Source: DAOTWC01 sp048499435 (GTDB lineage Bacteria > Chloroflexota > Anaerolineae > Aggregatilineales > Phototrophicaceae). Taken from it: 64,000 nucleotides of DNA. The stretch is from NCBI GenBank assembly GCA_048499435.1, contig JASNZW010000001.1:496001-560000 (forward strand), given 5' to 3'. Under the pieces are notes generated by a model that made no database searches, was not told where the DNA came from, and saw nothing but the letters and a program-made list of their open reading frames with translations. Shown piece by piece: positions 51,940-61,941 of the stretch. Positions within the stretch are counted from its first letter, which is position 1. The number at the start of each line of letters is the position of its first letter. A program made the translations under genes and the position numbers.

Positions 51940-53459
51940 GAGCGCAGGAACGGCAGGTACGGCAGCAGCCGGCGGCGCACGTCATATAAAAAGCGCAGCC
52001 AGGGCGTGAGGTGAACGTAATCCTGCGGCAGCACCAACTCAGCCCGGTCCAGCACCACCGACTGCGTTTTGACGAAACGCAGCAGCCCTTCAGGGCCGCT
52101 GCGCCGCCCGACGCCGCTGGCCGGTTTGCCGCCGCCCATCGGCGCGGCCAGCGTGCCCCACACCCACTGCGGCCGGTTGACCGCGACATCGCCGCTGTGC
52201 AGGCGCGTCGCCAGTTCCTCGCCCCGCGCCAGGTCGCGCGTGAAGATCAGACCTGACAGGCCGTACTCGTTGTCGTTGGCCAGCCGCGCGGCCTCGTCGG
52301 CGTCGCGCACCTTCATGATCGGGATCAGCGGGCCAAAGGTTTCTTCCTGCATCACCAGCATGCTGTGGTCCACGTTCGCCAGGATCGTCGGCTCGTAGAA
52401 CAGCGGCCCCAGGTCCGGGCGGCGCCGGCCCCCGTAGAGAAGCTGCGCGCCTTTCGCCAGCGCGTCAGCGACCTGCGCCTCAACGCGCAGCAGCTCGCGC
52501 TCGTTGGTCAGGCTGCCCATGTGCGCGCTCAGGCCGTCGTCTGGCCCCACCTTGAAATGCGCGATATGGTGGCGCAGCCGCGCCAGAAACGGATCGTAGA
52601 CCGCCTTCTCGACGTACACGCGCTCGGTGCTGACACAGACCTGCCCGGCGTTGGCCAGCGCGCTCAGCAGCAGGCCCTTGGCCGCCCGCTCCAGGTCAGC
52701 GTCCTTCAGGATGATCGCCGGGTCCTTGCCGCCCAGCTCCATGCTGCACGGAATCAGGCGCTCGCCGGCGCGCGCGGCGACCTTGCGCCCGACGCCGGTG
52801 CTGCCTGTAAACATCACGTAGTCCACGGCGTCCACCAGCGCCGCGCCGGCTGCGCCCGCGCCGTTGACGATCTGGACCACGTTGTGCGGGATGCCGGCGC
52901 GGTACATCAGCTCGACGCCCCAGCGCGCGCTGAAGGGCGTTACCTCGCTCGGCTTGATCACCACCGTGTTGCCGGCGATCAGCGCCGGGATCACGTCGAG
53001 GAACGCCAGCAGGAAGGGGAAGTTCCAGGGCGAGATCACGCCCACGACGCCATAAGGCTTATAGTGCACGCGCGCCCACTGCAGCAGCGGCAGCAGCGAA
53101 CGGCGCGTTCGCGGGCGCAGCAGGCCCGGCGCGGTGTAGTTGTAGTAGGCGACGGCGGCGTCAACCACCAGAACTTCTTCCAGCGCGCCGGCCTCGGTTT
53201 TGCCGCTTTCGGCGCGGTTGATGGCCACGCCGGCCTTGCGCTCGGCGTAGATCAGGTCAGCCCAGCGGCGCAGCAGGCGCAGGCGGCGCGCGACGCCCAT
53301 CGCTTCCCAGGCGGGCTGGGCGGCGCGCACCAGCGCCACCGCCGCCGCCACATCCTCCGGCGCGCTGTCAGGGACACGGTCAATCACACGGCCGGTAACA
53401 GGGTTAAGCACCTCGATCATGCGGGCCGATTCTGTCGTTTTCTTAATGGCTGCCACCAT
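51936..53459 (-). CDS. NAD(P)-dependent aldehyde dehydrogenase
   Basis: Aldehyde dehydrogenase superfamily, 507 residues. GVVGVISPWNFPFLLAF, KPSEVTPFSARW, FTGSTGVGRKVAARAG, catalytic Glu in MELGGKDPAII, catalytic Cys in LANAGQVCVSTERVYV and LMVQEETFGPLIPIMK type motifs are complete. A hydrophobic, basic C-terminus (LHPWLRFLYDVRRRLLPYLPFL-like) suggests membrane association as in long-chain fatty aldehyde dehydrogenases. The ATG at 53459 is spaced better from the GGGG motif than the GTG three codons upstream. It has none of the N-terminal peptides of microcompartment aldehyde dehydrogenases. Confidence 0.92.
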   Translation of the reverse strand: MVAAIKKTTESARMIEVLNPVTGRVIDRVPDSAPEDVAAAVALVRAAQPAWEAMGVARRLRLLRRWADLIYAERKAGVAINRAESGKTEAGALEEVLVVDAAVAYYNYTAPGLLRPRTRRSLLPLLQWARVHYKPYGVVGVISPWNFPFLLAFLDVIPALIAGNTVVIKPSEVTPFSARWGVELMYRAGIPHNVVQIVNGAGAAGAALVDAVDYVMFTGSTGVGRKVAARAGERLIPCSMELGGKDPAIILKDADLERAAKGLLLSALANAGQVCVSTERVYVEKAVYDPFLARLRHHIAHFKVGPDDGLSAHMGSLTNERELLRVEAQVADALAKGAQLLYGGRRRPDLGPLFYEPTILANVDHSMLVMQEETFGPLIPIMKVRDADEAARLANDNEYGLSGLIFTRDLARGEELATRLHSGDVAVNRPQWVWGTLAAPMGGGKPASGVGRRSGPEGLLRFVKTQSVVLDRAELVLPQDYVHLTPWLRFLYDVRRRLLPYLPFLRS

Positions 53460-53526
53460 ATCAGACACGCCCCTGTCAGCTCTCTAATCAAACGGTGATT
53501 AGATTATACCCGGTGGCGGCCCCGGC

Positions 53527-55017
53527 TCAAATTTCAGGTGGGCTTACGGGCACGGGCCGCAGCCGCGCCAGCAGCGCCGCCAGCAGCCCGCCGATAACGA
53601 TCGCCGTCAGCGGGTAAACCGGCGCGTACAGGCGCGCCGCCGGGTTGCCGAACACGCTCAGCAGCGCCAGAAACACCAGCAGCAGCAGCGCCGACACGGT
53701 GTAATACCAGCGGCGCGCCAGCAGCGCCCACACCACCGCCAGCGGGGCCAGCCACTTGAAGGCGTTCCAGGCGTCGAAAAGCTGTGAGAACAGCCAGATG
53801 CCAGGCCGCCACACCACCTGGCCGCTGTAGAAGCCGCCGCCGTCGGCGCGGTAGAAGCCCAGCGTGCCGCTGCCGCTGAAGGTGAGCGTGTCGTAGTGCG
53901 GCAGATACCAGGGCCAGAACAGGCCGGGAAGCTGGCGCTGCGTCAGCATGTTGAACGCATCCACCGGGATGCTGACCAGCCAGCGCAGCGGGTCACGCGC
54001 GACGGCCTCGTTGTGAACGGCCAGCAGCAGGTCATCGGTGGCGCACGGGCCAAGATAATAAAACAGGTTGCCCGGCCACACCGTCTCAAGCTGCGCCGCC
54101 CGCTGGCCGTAAGGCTGGTTGATGAAGGCGGCGTATTCCTCCGGCGTGGCCCACGACCCCGGCTCCGACCAGCGCGGGTAGATTTCGCTGGTGAAGGCGA
54201 TCTCGCGGGGCGGGGCCAGCGTCAGCAGGTCGAGCAGGTGCTGCGTGGCCGGGCCGTTGTCAGCGGTGAGGGGAAAGCCTTTGCCATAGACCGACACCAG
54301 CAGGTTCGTGCCGGTGTAGCAGCTCAGCGACCACGTGCCGGTGGACGGGTAGTGGATCGTCGCCATATACAGCGCCAGCGTCCCGGCGCTGACCGCGCCC
54401 AGCGTGGCGAGCATCGCCAGCCGCCGGCGCCACGCCAGCGCGCCCAGAGCGAGAAACGACAGCCCCAGCACGGCGATCACCGGGGCCAGGTTGATGCGCG
54501 CCAGCACCGCGAGGCCGCACAGCAGGCCCGCCGCCGCCGTCCAGGGCAGCAGCCGGTTCGACGCCAGCCCGCGCGCGACGCACCACAGCGCCGCCACCAG
54601 GCACAGCGCGATCAGCCAGTTCGGCAGCCAGAAGTGCGCCCACTGCAAGCCGAACGGGTCCAGCGCCACCACCAGCGCCACGATGAACGCCTCGCGCAGC
54701 GGGCGGCCCAGCAGGCGCAGGCTGTCGTAGACCAGAAAAGGAATCAGCGTCGCCAGCGCCGTCTGGACGAGCAGCACGACGCGCTCGTCAAAGCGCCCGA
54801 ACAGCCCGGCGAACGCCGCCGCCGGCGCGATCGCCAGCGGGTAGCCGGTGTGGTAGCGCAGGTTGCCCACCAGCAGGTCGCCGTCCACAAGCTGCGCGAT
54901 CTGGTAGCGGGCGAAGGCCTGGTCGTCGTCTGTGCCGCCCGGCGGGTAGCTGATAAACAGCAGGCCGCGCGTCACCACCGTGACCAGCAGCAGAATCAAC
55001 AAATGTCGCTTAACCAA
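53527..55017 (-). CDS. GT39-like membrane protein
   Basis: A 496-residue integral membrane protein with about ten helices and a long extracytoplasmic loop (about residues 240-370). ISYPPGGTDDDQAFARYQIAQL provides the acidic first loop of GT-C glycosyltransferases. VVALDPFGLQWAHFWLPNWLIALCL and the rest are compatible with the PMT_2 fold, but the similarity is weaker than for the two genes at 22614-25530. It lies between ftsH and the aldehyde dehydrogenase on the same strand. Confidence 0.62.
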   Translation of the reverse strand: MVKRHLLILLLVTVVTRGLLFISYPPGGTDDDQAFARYQIAQLVDGDLLVGNLRYHTGYPLAIAPAAAFAGLFGRFDERVVLLVQTALATLIPFLVYDSLRLLGRPLREAFIVALVVALDPFGLQWAHFWLPNWLIALCLVAALWCVARGLASNRLLPWTAAAGLLCGLAVLARINLAPVIAVLGLSFLALGALAWRRRLAMLATLGAVSAGTLALYMATIHYPSTGTWSLSCYTGTNLLVSVYGKGFPLTADNGPATQHLLDLLTLAPPREIAFTSEIYPRWSEPGSWATPEEYAAFINQPYGQRAAQLETVWPGNLFYYLGPCATDDLLLAVHNEAVARDPLRWLVSIPVDAFNMLTQRQLPGLFWPWYLPHYDTLTFSGSGTLGFYRADGGGFYSGQVVWRPGIWLFSQLFDAWNAFKWLAPLAVVWALLARRWYYTVSALLLLVFLALLSVFGNPAARLYAPVYPLTAIVIGGLLAALLARLRPVPVSPPEI

Positions 55018-55070
55018 TGGACACGCTCCTGAACCTCATCCCCCCGCCCCTTTCCGCCCCAGGCTGCGGG

Positions 55071-55100
55071 AAAAAAGTCCCTCTCCTGGGGAGAGGGACT
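55071..55100 (-). terminator. Rho-independent terminator of ftsH
   Basis: GTCCCTCTCC (55077-55086) and GGAGAGGGAC (55090-55099) form a perfect 10-bp stem with a TGG loop. On the minus strand the stem is followed by TTTTTT. It lies 26 bp after the ftsH stop. Confidence 0.9.
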
Positions 55101-55125
55101 GCGGGGGTAAATCCATGCGCCGCGC

Positions 55126-57066
55126 TTAGTCGCCCAGGGCTGGCGCGGTGTCCGCGCTTGTGGGCGCGGCCGCCGAGTCAGCCATCAGTTCCTCAAAGGC
55201 CGGGCGGTCGAGCGTTTCCTGTTCAGTGAGCACGCCCGCCAGCCGGTGCAGCTTGTCCAGGTTGTCAACCAAGATCGCCTTAGCGCGGTTGTAGGCCGTT
55301 TCCACGATCCGCTTGACTTCGTCGTCAATCTGCTCAGCGGCCTGCTCGCTGTAATCGCGCTGGTCAAACATCTCGCGGCCCAGGAACAGCGACCCGCTGC
55401 CGCTGCCGAACGTGCGCGGGCCAAGCAGGTCGCTCATGCCGAACTGCATCACCATGCTGCGCGCCATGCTGGTCGCCTGCTGGAGGTCGTTGCTGGCCCC
55501 GGTGGTGAGGCGGTTGAAAATCACTTCTTCGGCGGCGCGCCCGCCCATCGCGGCAGCGATGTAATCCTCGAATTCCTCGCGCGAGCGCAGGAACACGTCG
55601 TCCTCTGGCAGCGACATCACGTAGCCGCCGGCGCGCCCGCGCGGCACGATCGTCACCTTGTGCACAGCCTGAGCGTGCTCCAGCATGTGATGCAGGATCG
55701 CGTGACCGGCCTCGTGATAGGCGATCACCTTCTTTTCCTTCTCAGAGATCACGCGCGTCTTGCGCTCTGGCCCCATGACGACGCGCTCCATGCTTTCCTG
55801 AAGCTCGCTCATGCCGATGGCCTTCTTGTTGCGGCGCGCCGTGAGGATGGCCGCCTCGTTGATCAGGTTTTCCAGATCCGCCCCGCTGAAGCCGGACGTG
55901 ATCTTCGCCATCGAGGGCAGGTCCACGTCGGCGGCCAGCGGCTTGCCTTTGGCGTGCACCTTGAGGATGTCCAGGCGGCCCTGCACGTCGGGGTTGTCCA
56001 TCGTTACCTTGCGGTCGAAGCGGCCGGGGCGCAGCAGCGCCGGGTCGAGGATGTCGGGCCGGTTGGTGGCGGCAATCACGATCACGTTTGTGCCGGTCTC
56101 AAAGCCGTCCATCTCGACCAGAATCTGGTTGAGCGTCTGCTCGCGTTCGTCGTGGCCGCCGCCCAGCCCGGCGCCGCGATGCCGCCCAACGGCGTCAATC
56201 TCGTCCACGAAAATGATGGCCGGGGCCTCCGCCTTGGCGCGCTCGAACAGGTCGCGCACGCGCGACGCGCCCACGCCGACGAACATCTCGACAAACTCTG
56301 AGCCAGAGATGCTGAAGAAGGGCACGCCGGCCTCGCCGGCGACGGCGCGCGCCATCAGGGTTTTGCCGGTTCCGGGCGGGCCAATCATCAGCACGCCTTT
56401 GGGGATGCGCGCCCCCAGGCGGATAAATTTCTCCGGCTCTTTGAGGAACTCGACGATCTCGGCCAGTTCCTCTTTCGCCTCTTCAGCCCCCGCCACGTCA
56501 GAGAAAGTGACCTGCGGGCGCTCGACATCGCGCGTGACGCGCGCGCGGCTGCGGCCAAAGCTCATCGCCTGGTCCTGCCCGGTGCGGACCGAGCGCATCA
56601 TGCGCCACAGCAGCCACACGATAATGATGGTGGGCACAATGCCGATCATCAACTGGAACAGGATGCCGCTGGAGTTATCGCCCTGCTGTTCGACGTACTC
56701 AACGCTGGCGAGCTGCGCCTCAGTCACGCCGTAGATGCGCAGGTTATCGAACAGATCGCTCTCGCGCTCTTTGTAGTACGAGGCGGTCGTGCCGTTGCGG
56801 AAATCCACGACGACATCCTGGCCGCCGCGCACCGTCAGCGCCTCAACGTTGTTGCGCTGAATCTGCTGGGCCAGGTCGTTGAGCGAGATGCGGTTGCCCG
56901 GCTGGAAGTTGCCAGGGCTGGTGAGCGTCAGCACGAACAACAGCAGCACCACGACGCCCATAATGATCCACAGGCGCTGGGCGTTCTTAGGCGAGAATGG
57001 CGAGTTGGGGTTAGGGTTGGAATCGTTATGATCGTTCCGGTTGCTGTCCGACGGTTTGTTACTCAC
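55126..57066 (-). CDS. ftsH: ATP-dependent zinc metalloprotease FtsH
   Basis: Membrane-bound AAA+ protease of 646 residues that degrades misfolded membrane proteins and short-lived regulators. After a polar Asn/Ser-rich N-terminus come two helices (about 32-50 and 135-158), the ATPase with GPPGTGKTLMARAVAGEAG, FVDEIDAVGRHRG, the second region of homology RPDILDPALLRPGRFDRKV and the zinc site YHEAGHAIL. The start is GTG 57066 with GGAG 8 bp upstream. On the minus strand TATACT (57118-57123) is the likely -10. Confidence 0.97.
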   Translation of the reverse strand: MSNKPSDSNRNDHNDSNPNPNSPFSPKNAQRLWIIMGVVVLLLFVLTLTSPGNFQPGNRISLNDLAQQIQRNNVEALTVRGGQDVVVDFRNGTTASYYKERESDLFDNLRIYGVTEAQLASVEYVEQQGDNSSGILFQLMIGIVPTIIIVWLLWRMMRSVRTGQDQAMSFGRSRARVTRDVERPQVTFSDVAGAEEAKEELAEIVEFLKEPEKFIRLGARIPKGVLMIGPPGTGKTLMARAVAGEAGVPFFSISGSEFVEMFVGVGASRVRDLFERAKAEAPAIIFVDEIDAVGRHRGAGLGGGHDEREQTLNQILVEMDGFETGTNVIVIAATNRPDILDPALLRPGRFDRKVTMDNPDVQGRLDILKVHAKGKPLAADVDLPSMAKITSGFSGADLENLINEAAILTARRNKKAIGMSELQESMERVVMGPERKTRVISEKEKKVIAYHEAGHAILHHMLEHAQAVHKVTIVPRGRAGGYVMSLPEDDVFLRSREEFEDYIAAAMGGRAAEEVIFNRLTTGASNDLQQATSMARSMVMQFGMSDLLGPRTFGSGSGSLFLGREMFDQRDYSEQAAEQIDDEVKRIVETAYNRAKAILVDNLDKLHRLAGVLTEQETLDRPAFEELMADSAAAPTSADTAPALGD

Positions 57067-57371
57067 GAAGTTTCTCCACTAAACCTACACCGGCTGCACA
57101 CCAGAGAAGCAGTCAATAGTATAGCAGCAGAAAGTGAATAATCGAGAGACTTTAACCCGCCGCAAAATAAGAAGTGTGCAAGAAGAGCCTGTTGAGCCTT
57201 GCGCGCCGGGAAGCGCGGGCCAGCCGCCCCCTAAAATCTGGTGGGCAAAAAAGCGCGCAGCCTGTTATAGTTAATGAAACTGTTCGTTCGTTCCCGCGCC
57301 ATGCGGCTGGCTGGCACGCCCGGCGACCCTTCCTCAAATGACGCAGGCTGATCAACTACTCTGGGGGCAAC
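57067..57371. other. Divergent promoter region between ftsH and tal-pgi
   Basis: No gene is visible in these 305 bases. The ftsH side is locally AT-rich with a minus-strand TATACT at 57118-57123. The tal-pgi side has TGGGCA, 18 bp and TATAGT ending near 57271. Neither -35 box is strong. No operator repeat was found. Confidence 0.45.
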
Positions 57372-60194
57372 ATGACTAAACTGCATGAGCTGGCACATCT
57401 GGGCCAATCTATCTGGCTGGATTTCATTCGTCGCAGTTTCATCACGTCGGGCGAGCTGCAAACGCTGATCGACCAGGGCGCGACCGGCATCACGTCCAAC
57501 CCGGCCATCTTCGAAAAGGCGATCGCCCACAGCAGCGACTACGACCGCCAGCTTCAGGAGCTGGTCGCCGCCGGGAAATCGACTGAGGAAATTTACGAGC
57601 GCCTGACGATGCAGGATATCGCCGCGGCGGCGGACCTGTTCCGCCCGGTGTACGACCAGAGCGGCGGGACCGACGGCTTCGTCAGCCTGGAAGTCAGCCC
57701 CACCCTGGCGAACAACACGCTGGCGACGCTGGCCGATGCGCGCCGCCTGTTCGCCGCGCTGGGCCGCCCCAACGTCATGATTAAAGTGCCGGCCACCGCC
57801 GAGGGCATCCCGGCGATCAGGCAGCTCATCAGCGAGGGCATCAACATCAACATCACGCTGATGTTCTCGATGGCGCACTACGAGGCGGTGGCCGAAGCCT
57901 ACCTCGCTGGCCTGGAGAAACTGGCCGCCAGCGGCGGCGACGTAAGCAAAGTTAACTCGGTGGCGTCGTTCTTCGTCAGCCGGGTGGACAGCCTGCTTGA
58001 CCCGCGCCTGGAGGCGGCGGGCGCGCCTGAGCTGGTGGGCACGGCGGCCATCGCCAACACCAAACTGGTCTACCAGCGGTTCAAAGCGATTTTCAGCGGC
58101 CCGCGCTGGCAGCGCCTAGCGGACCAGGGCGCGCGCGTGCAGCGCCCGCTGTGGGCCAGCACCAGCACCAAGAACCCCGATTTCCCCGACACGCTTTACG
58201 TGGACACGCTCATCGGCCCGCACACGATCAACACGCTGCCACCGGCAACGCTGGACGCCTTTCTCGATCACGGCGTGGTAGCCGTCACCATCGAGGACGA
58301 TCTCGACGAGGCGCAGCGGCAGTTGGCGCGGCTGGCAGAGCTGGGCATTGACCTGAACGCCGCCGGCGAGGAACTTCTGCAGGACGGCGTGGACAAGTTC
58401 GTGCAGGCGTTTGAGGCGCTGCTGCGCGCTATCGACCAGAAAAGCGCCGATGTCCGCGCTGGCTGGCAGAACATCTCCGCGGCGCTGTGGGACCAGCGCG
58501 CCGCGGTTGACGCCGCGCTGCGCCGCATGGAACACGACCAGGTGATCGCCCGCATCTGGGACGGCGACCACACCGTCTGGCGGCCTGACCCAACCGAGAT
58601 CAGCAACCGCCTGGGCTGGCTGCGCACGCCGCAGGACATGCTGGCCGAGCTGGAGCACAGCGGCGCGGCGCCGGCGCACGCCTGGAGCACCGCCGGTTCG
58701 ATCAACGAGCTGGTGGACGCCGTGCGCGGCGATGGCTACACGCAGGCGCTGGTGCTGGGCATGGGCGGTTCCAGCCTGGCCCCGGATGTGTTCAGCCGCA
58801 CGTTCGGCGCGGCGGAAGGCTATCTCTCGCTGGCGGTGCTGGACAGCACCGACCCGGCGGCGGTGGCGGCCCACGAGCGCGCGCTGGACCTGTCGAAAAC
58901 GCTGTTCGTCGTGTCCACTAAATCCGGCGGGACAGTGGAAACGATGTCGCTGTTCAAGTACTTCTACAACCAGGTCAGCGCCGCCGTCGGCGCGGAACAC
59001 GCCGGGGCGCATTTCATCGCCATCACCGACGCGGGCAGCTCGCTGGAGAAGCTGGCCAGCGAGTACGGCTTCCGCCACGTGTTTCTCAACGATCCCAACA
59101 TCGGCGGGCGCTATTCAGCGCTGTCACACTTCGGGCTGGTCCCGGCGGCGCTGGCCGGCGTGGATATCAGGCTGCTGCTGGAGCGCGCCGCGACGATGGC
59201 GCGCGGCTGCGCGCGCGACCTGCCCGGCAACGACAACCCCGCCGCCTGGCTGGGCGCGATTATGGCGGTGCAGGCGCAGGCCGGGGCGGACAAGGCGACG
59301 TTCATCGCCTCGCCGGCGGTCGCCAGCTTTGGCGACTGGGCGGAGCAGTTGATCGCTGAAAGCACCGGCAAGGACGGCACTGGCATCGTGCCGGTAGTGG
59401 CAGAGCCGCTGGGCGCGCCCGCCGTCTACGGTGACGACCGCCTGTTCTTCTATCTGCACCTGGACGGCGACGACACCTACGAGCAGCAGGTCGCGCTGCT
59501 GGAACAGGCGCGGCGGCCTGTGGTGCGCATTCGCCTGTGCGACCGCTACGACCTGGGCGCGCAGTTCTTCCTGTGGGAACTGGCGGTAGCGGTGGCGGGG
59601 CATCTGCTCAACATTCAGCCGTTTGACCAGCCCAATGTCGAAAGCGCCAAAGTGCTGGGCCGGCAGATGGTGGCCGCCTTCAGCGAAGCGGGCACGTTCC
59701 CGCCGGAAGCGCCGCTGCTGACCGAGAACGGCGTGGCGGTGTCGGGCGGCGCGCCCGCGCGCAGCCTGGGCGAGGCGCTGGCGCTGTTCCTCAACCAGGC
59801 GCACCCGGCCAGCTATGTCGGCCTGCAGGCGTATATCGCGCCCACGCCGGAAACCGACACGCTGCTGGAGGCCATCCGCGCGCGCCTGCGCGACAAATAC
59901 CGGCTGGCGACTACCGTCGGCTATGGCCCGCGCTACCTGCACTCGACCGGCCAGCTTCACAAAGGCGACGGCGGCAGCGGCCTGTTCCTGCAGATCACGT
60001 CCGACGCCGCCGCTGACCTGCCCATCCCGGACGCGGCGGGCGCGCCGCAGTCGTCGCTGACCTTCGGCACGCTCAAGCTGGCGCAGGCGCTGGGCGACCG
60101 CGAGGCGCTGCTGGAAAACGGGCGGCGCGTGCTGCGCCTGCACCTGGGGACCGATGTCCAGGGCGGGCTGCGCGCCCTGCTGGCGGCGTTATGA
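57372..60194 (+). CDS. Bifunctional transaldolase/glucose-6-phosphate isomerase
   Basis: Fusion of two carbohydrate enzymes, 940 residues. Residues 1-370 are transaldolase: GQSIWLDFIRRSFI, GATGITSNPAIFEKAI, NVMIKVPATAEG (Schiff-base Lys), NINITLMFS, FFVSRVDSLLD, STKNPDFPDTLYVD. Residues about 400-940 are phosphoglucose isomerase: LGMGGSSLAPDVFSR, VVSTKSGGTVETMSLF, ATGIVPVVAEP-like GTGIVPVVAEPLG and HSTGQLHKGDGGSGLFLQI. The fusion connects the non-oxidative pentose-phosphate pathway to glucose 6-phosphate, substrate of the downstream Zwf. It overlaps rpiA by 4 bp. Confidence 0.96.
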   Translation: MTKLHELAHLGQSIWLDFIRRSFITSGELQTLIDQGATGITSNPAIFEKAIAHSSDYDRQLQELVAAGKSTEEIYERLTMQDIAAAADLFRPVYDQSGGTDGFVSLEVSPTLANNTLATLADARRLFAALGRPNVMIKVPATAEGIPAIRQLISEGININITLMFSMAHYEAVAEAYLAGLEKLAASGGDVSKVNSVASFFVSRVDSLLDPRLEAAGAPELVGTAAIANTKLVYQRFKAIFSGPRWQRLADQGARVQRPLWASTSTKNPDFPDTLYVDTLIGPHTINTLPPATLDAFLDHGVVAVTIEDDLDEAQRQLARLAELGIDLNAAGEELLQDGVDKFVQAFEALLRAIDQKSADVRAGWQNISAALWDQRAAVDAALRRMEHDQVIARIWDGDHTVWRPDPTEISNRLGWLRTPQDMLAELEHSGAAPAHAWSTAGSINELVDAVRGDGYTQALVLGMGGSSLAPDVFSRTFGAAEGYLSLAVLDSTDPAAVAAHERALDLSKTLFVVSTKSGGTVETMSLFKYFYNQVSAAVGAEHAGAHFIAITDAGSSLEKLASEYGFRHVFLNDPNIGGRYSALSHFGLVPAALAGVDIRLLLERAATMARGCARDLPGNDNPAAWLGAIMAVQAQAGADKATFIASPAVASFGDWAEQLIAESTGKDGTGIVPVVAEPLGAPAVYGDDRLFFYLHLDGDDTYEQQVALLEQARRPVVRIRLCDRYDLGAQFFLWELAVAVAGHLLNIQPFDQPNVESAKVLGRQMVAAFSEAGTFPPEAPLLTENGVAVSGGAPARSLGEALALFLNQAHPASYVGLQAYIAPTPETDTLLEAIRARLRDKYRLATTVGYGPRYLHSTGQLHKGDGGSGLFLQITSDAAADLPIPDAAGAPQSSLTFGTLKLAQALGDREALLENGRRVLRLHLGTDVQGGLRALLAAL

Positions 60195-60940
60195 CCGGCG
60201 GCGACGCTGCCCTGCGGCTGAAGCAGGAAGCAGCCCACCGCGCCGCTGATCTCGTCCAATCCGGTATGGTGGTCGGGTTGGGCGAGGGCAGCACCGCCAT
60301 CTGGGCGGTGCGGCGCATCGGCGAGCTGCTGCAAGCGGGCGCGCTGGCAAACATCGTGGGCATCGCGGCGTCGCCGCGTATTGAGGACGAAGCGCGCCGG
60401 GTGGGCATCCCCCTCACCACCTTCGGCGCGCACCCGGTCATCGACCTGACGATTGACGGGGCCGACGAGGTGGACCCGCAGCTTGACCTGATCAAAGGCG
60501 GCGGCGGCGCGCTGCTGCGCGAGAAGATCATCGCCCAGGCCACCCGGCACGAGGTGATCGTTGTGGACGAGTCCAAGCTGGTCCCGGCGCTGGGAACCGG
60601 CTGGGGCGTCCCGGTGGAGGTGATCCCCTTCGGCTGGCACTCGCAGTATGACTACCTTAGCGGGCTGGGCGCGCAGGTTGTGCCGCGCCCGGCGGGCGCC
60701 CGCCTTCAGGCTGGCGCGCGCGCCGCCGCCGGGCCAGACACGCCGCTGGCCGCGCTGCTCCGCACCGCCCAGGATAACATCATCCTGGACTGCTATTTCG
60801 GCCCGATCCACGACGCGCCGGCGCTGGCCGAGCGCATCCGGGCGCGGGCGGGCGTGGTCGAACACGGCCTGTTCCTGGGGCTGGCGCGAGAGGTGTTCGC
60901 GGCCACCGCCACCGGCATCCGCCACATCCAGCGCGGGTGA
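60191..60940 (+). CDS. rpiA: Ribose-5-phosphate isomerase A
   Basis: Interconverts ribose 5-phosphate and ribulose 5-phosphate. The 249 residues show GMVVGLGEGSTAIWAV (phosphate loop; GTGSTA in most members), DLTIDGADEVDPQLDLIKGGGGALLREKI with the catalytic acids, VDESKLVPALG and GVVEHGLFLGLAREV. A short insertion near residues 173-188 (RLQAGARAAAGPD) lengthens it relative to the usual 220-230. The ATG overlaps the tal-pgi stop. It is a second, unrelated pentose-phosphate isomerase next to the RpiB-like protein of the compartment operon. Confidence 0.93.
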   Translation: MTGGDAALRLKQEAAHRAADLVQSGMVVGLGEGSTAIWAVRRIGELLQAGALANIVGIAASPRIEDEARRVGIPLTTFGAHPVIDLTIDGADEVDPQLDLIKGGGGALLREKIIAQATRHEVIVVDESKLVPALGTGWGVPVEVIPFGWHSQYDYLSGLGAQVVPRPAGARLQAGARAAAGPDTPLAALLRTAQDNIILDCYFGPIHDAPALAERIRARAGVVEHGLFLGLAREVFAATATGIRHIQRG

Positions 60941-61023
60941 GCGCGGCGCGGCCCGCCGCGCGGTGGGCCGGGCCGGTTCAGCTCTTGGCCAATGACTGTT
61001 AGCTGATAACTGGAGGCTGCTGT

Positions 61024-61938
61024 ATGAAACTGGGCATGATCGGACTGGGACGGATGGGCGCCAACATGACGCGCCGCCTGCTGCGCGGCGGCCATGAGGT
61101 GGTGGTCTACAACCGTTCGCGCAAGCCGGTTGACGAGCTGGCCGCTGAGGGCGCGCTGCCGGCGGAATCGCTGGCGGATGTCGTGCGCCAGCTTGACGCG
61201 CCGCGCGTCGTCTGGCTGATGCTGCCTGCCGGCGGCCCAACCGAGGAAAACCTGCGCGCCTGCCTGGAGCTGCTCCAGCCGGGCGATGTGATCGTGGACG
61301 GCGGCAACAGCAATTTCAACGAGACGCTGCGCCGCGCCGCGCTGGTGCGCGACAAAGGGCTGTCCATGGTGGACGTGGGGACCAGCGGCGGCATCTGGGG
61401 CCTGCAGGAAGGCTACAGCATGATGGTCGGCGGCGACGCCGAGGCGGTCGCGCGGCTGCGCCCGGCGCTGGAAACGCTGGCCCCGGCCCCTGACCAGGGC
61501 TGGGGGCATGTAGGGCCAAACGGTGCGGGCCACTTCGTCAAGATGGTGCACAACGGCATCGAGTACGGCATGATGCAGGCGTATGCGGAAGGCTTCGAGA
61601 TCATGCGCGCGCGCCAGGATTTCGCGCTCGACATGCACCAGATCGCCACGATCTGGCAGAAAGGCAGCGTCGTGCGCTCGTGGCTGCTTGACCTCACGGC
61701 GGACGCGCTGGCCGACGACGCCAGCCTGAGCGCCATCGCCCCCTACGTCAGCGACAGCGGCGAGGGCCGCTGGACAGTGTTCGAGGCGATCAACATGGAC
61801 GTGCCCGCGCCGGTGATCACGCTGGCGCTGCAAATGCGCTTCGTCAGCCGCCAGGACGACAGCTACGGCGCGCGCCTGCTGGCAGCCATGCGCCGGGGCT
61901 TCGGCGGCCACGCCGTTAAAAAAGCCGGCGAGGGTTAA
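61024..61938 (+). CDS. gnd: 6-phosphogluconate dehydrogenase (decarboxylating), short type
   Basis: Converts 6-phosphogluconate to ribulose 5-phosphate and CO2. At 304 residues it belongs to the short YqeC/GndA-like class, not the 470-residue class, and such enzymes often prefer NAD. MKLGMIGLGRMGANMTRRLL is the Rossmann motif; VDGGNSNFNET, DVGTSGGIWGLQEGYSMMVGGD and GHFVKMVHNGIEYGMMQAYAEGFEI carry the substrate and catalytic residues. It lies 83 bp after rpiA and 3 bp before zwf. Confidence 0.95.
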   Translation: MKLGMIGLGRMGANMTRRLLRGGHEVVVYNRSRKPVDELAAEGALPAESLADVVRQLDAPRVVWLMLPAGGPTEENLRACLELLQPGDVIVDGGNSNFNETLRRAALVRDKGLSMVDVGTSGGIWGLQEGYSMMVGGDAEAVARLRPALETLAPAPDQGWGHVGPNGAGHFVKMVHNGIEYGMMQAYAEGFEIMRARQDFALDMHQIATIWQKGSVVRSWLLDLTADALADDASLSAIAPYVSDSGEGRWTVFEAINMDVPAPVITLALQMRFVSRQDDSYGARLLAAMRRGFGGHAVKKAGEG

Positions 61939-61941
61939 GCG

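Noticed and set aside
51936..53459. Aldehyde dehydrogenase as the missing microcompartment enzyme
   Set aside because: It lies 13 kb away in another transcript, is of the general or fatty-aldehyde type, and has no encapsulation peptide.
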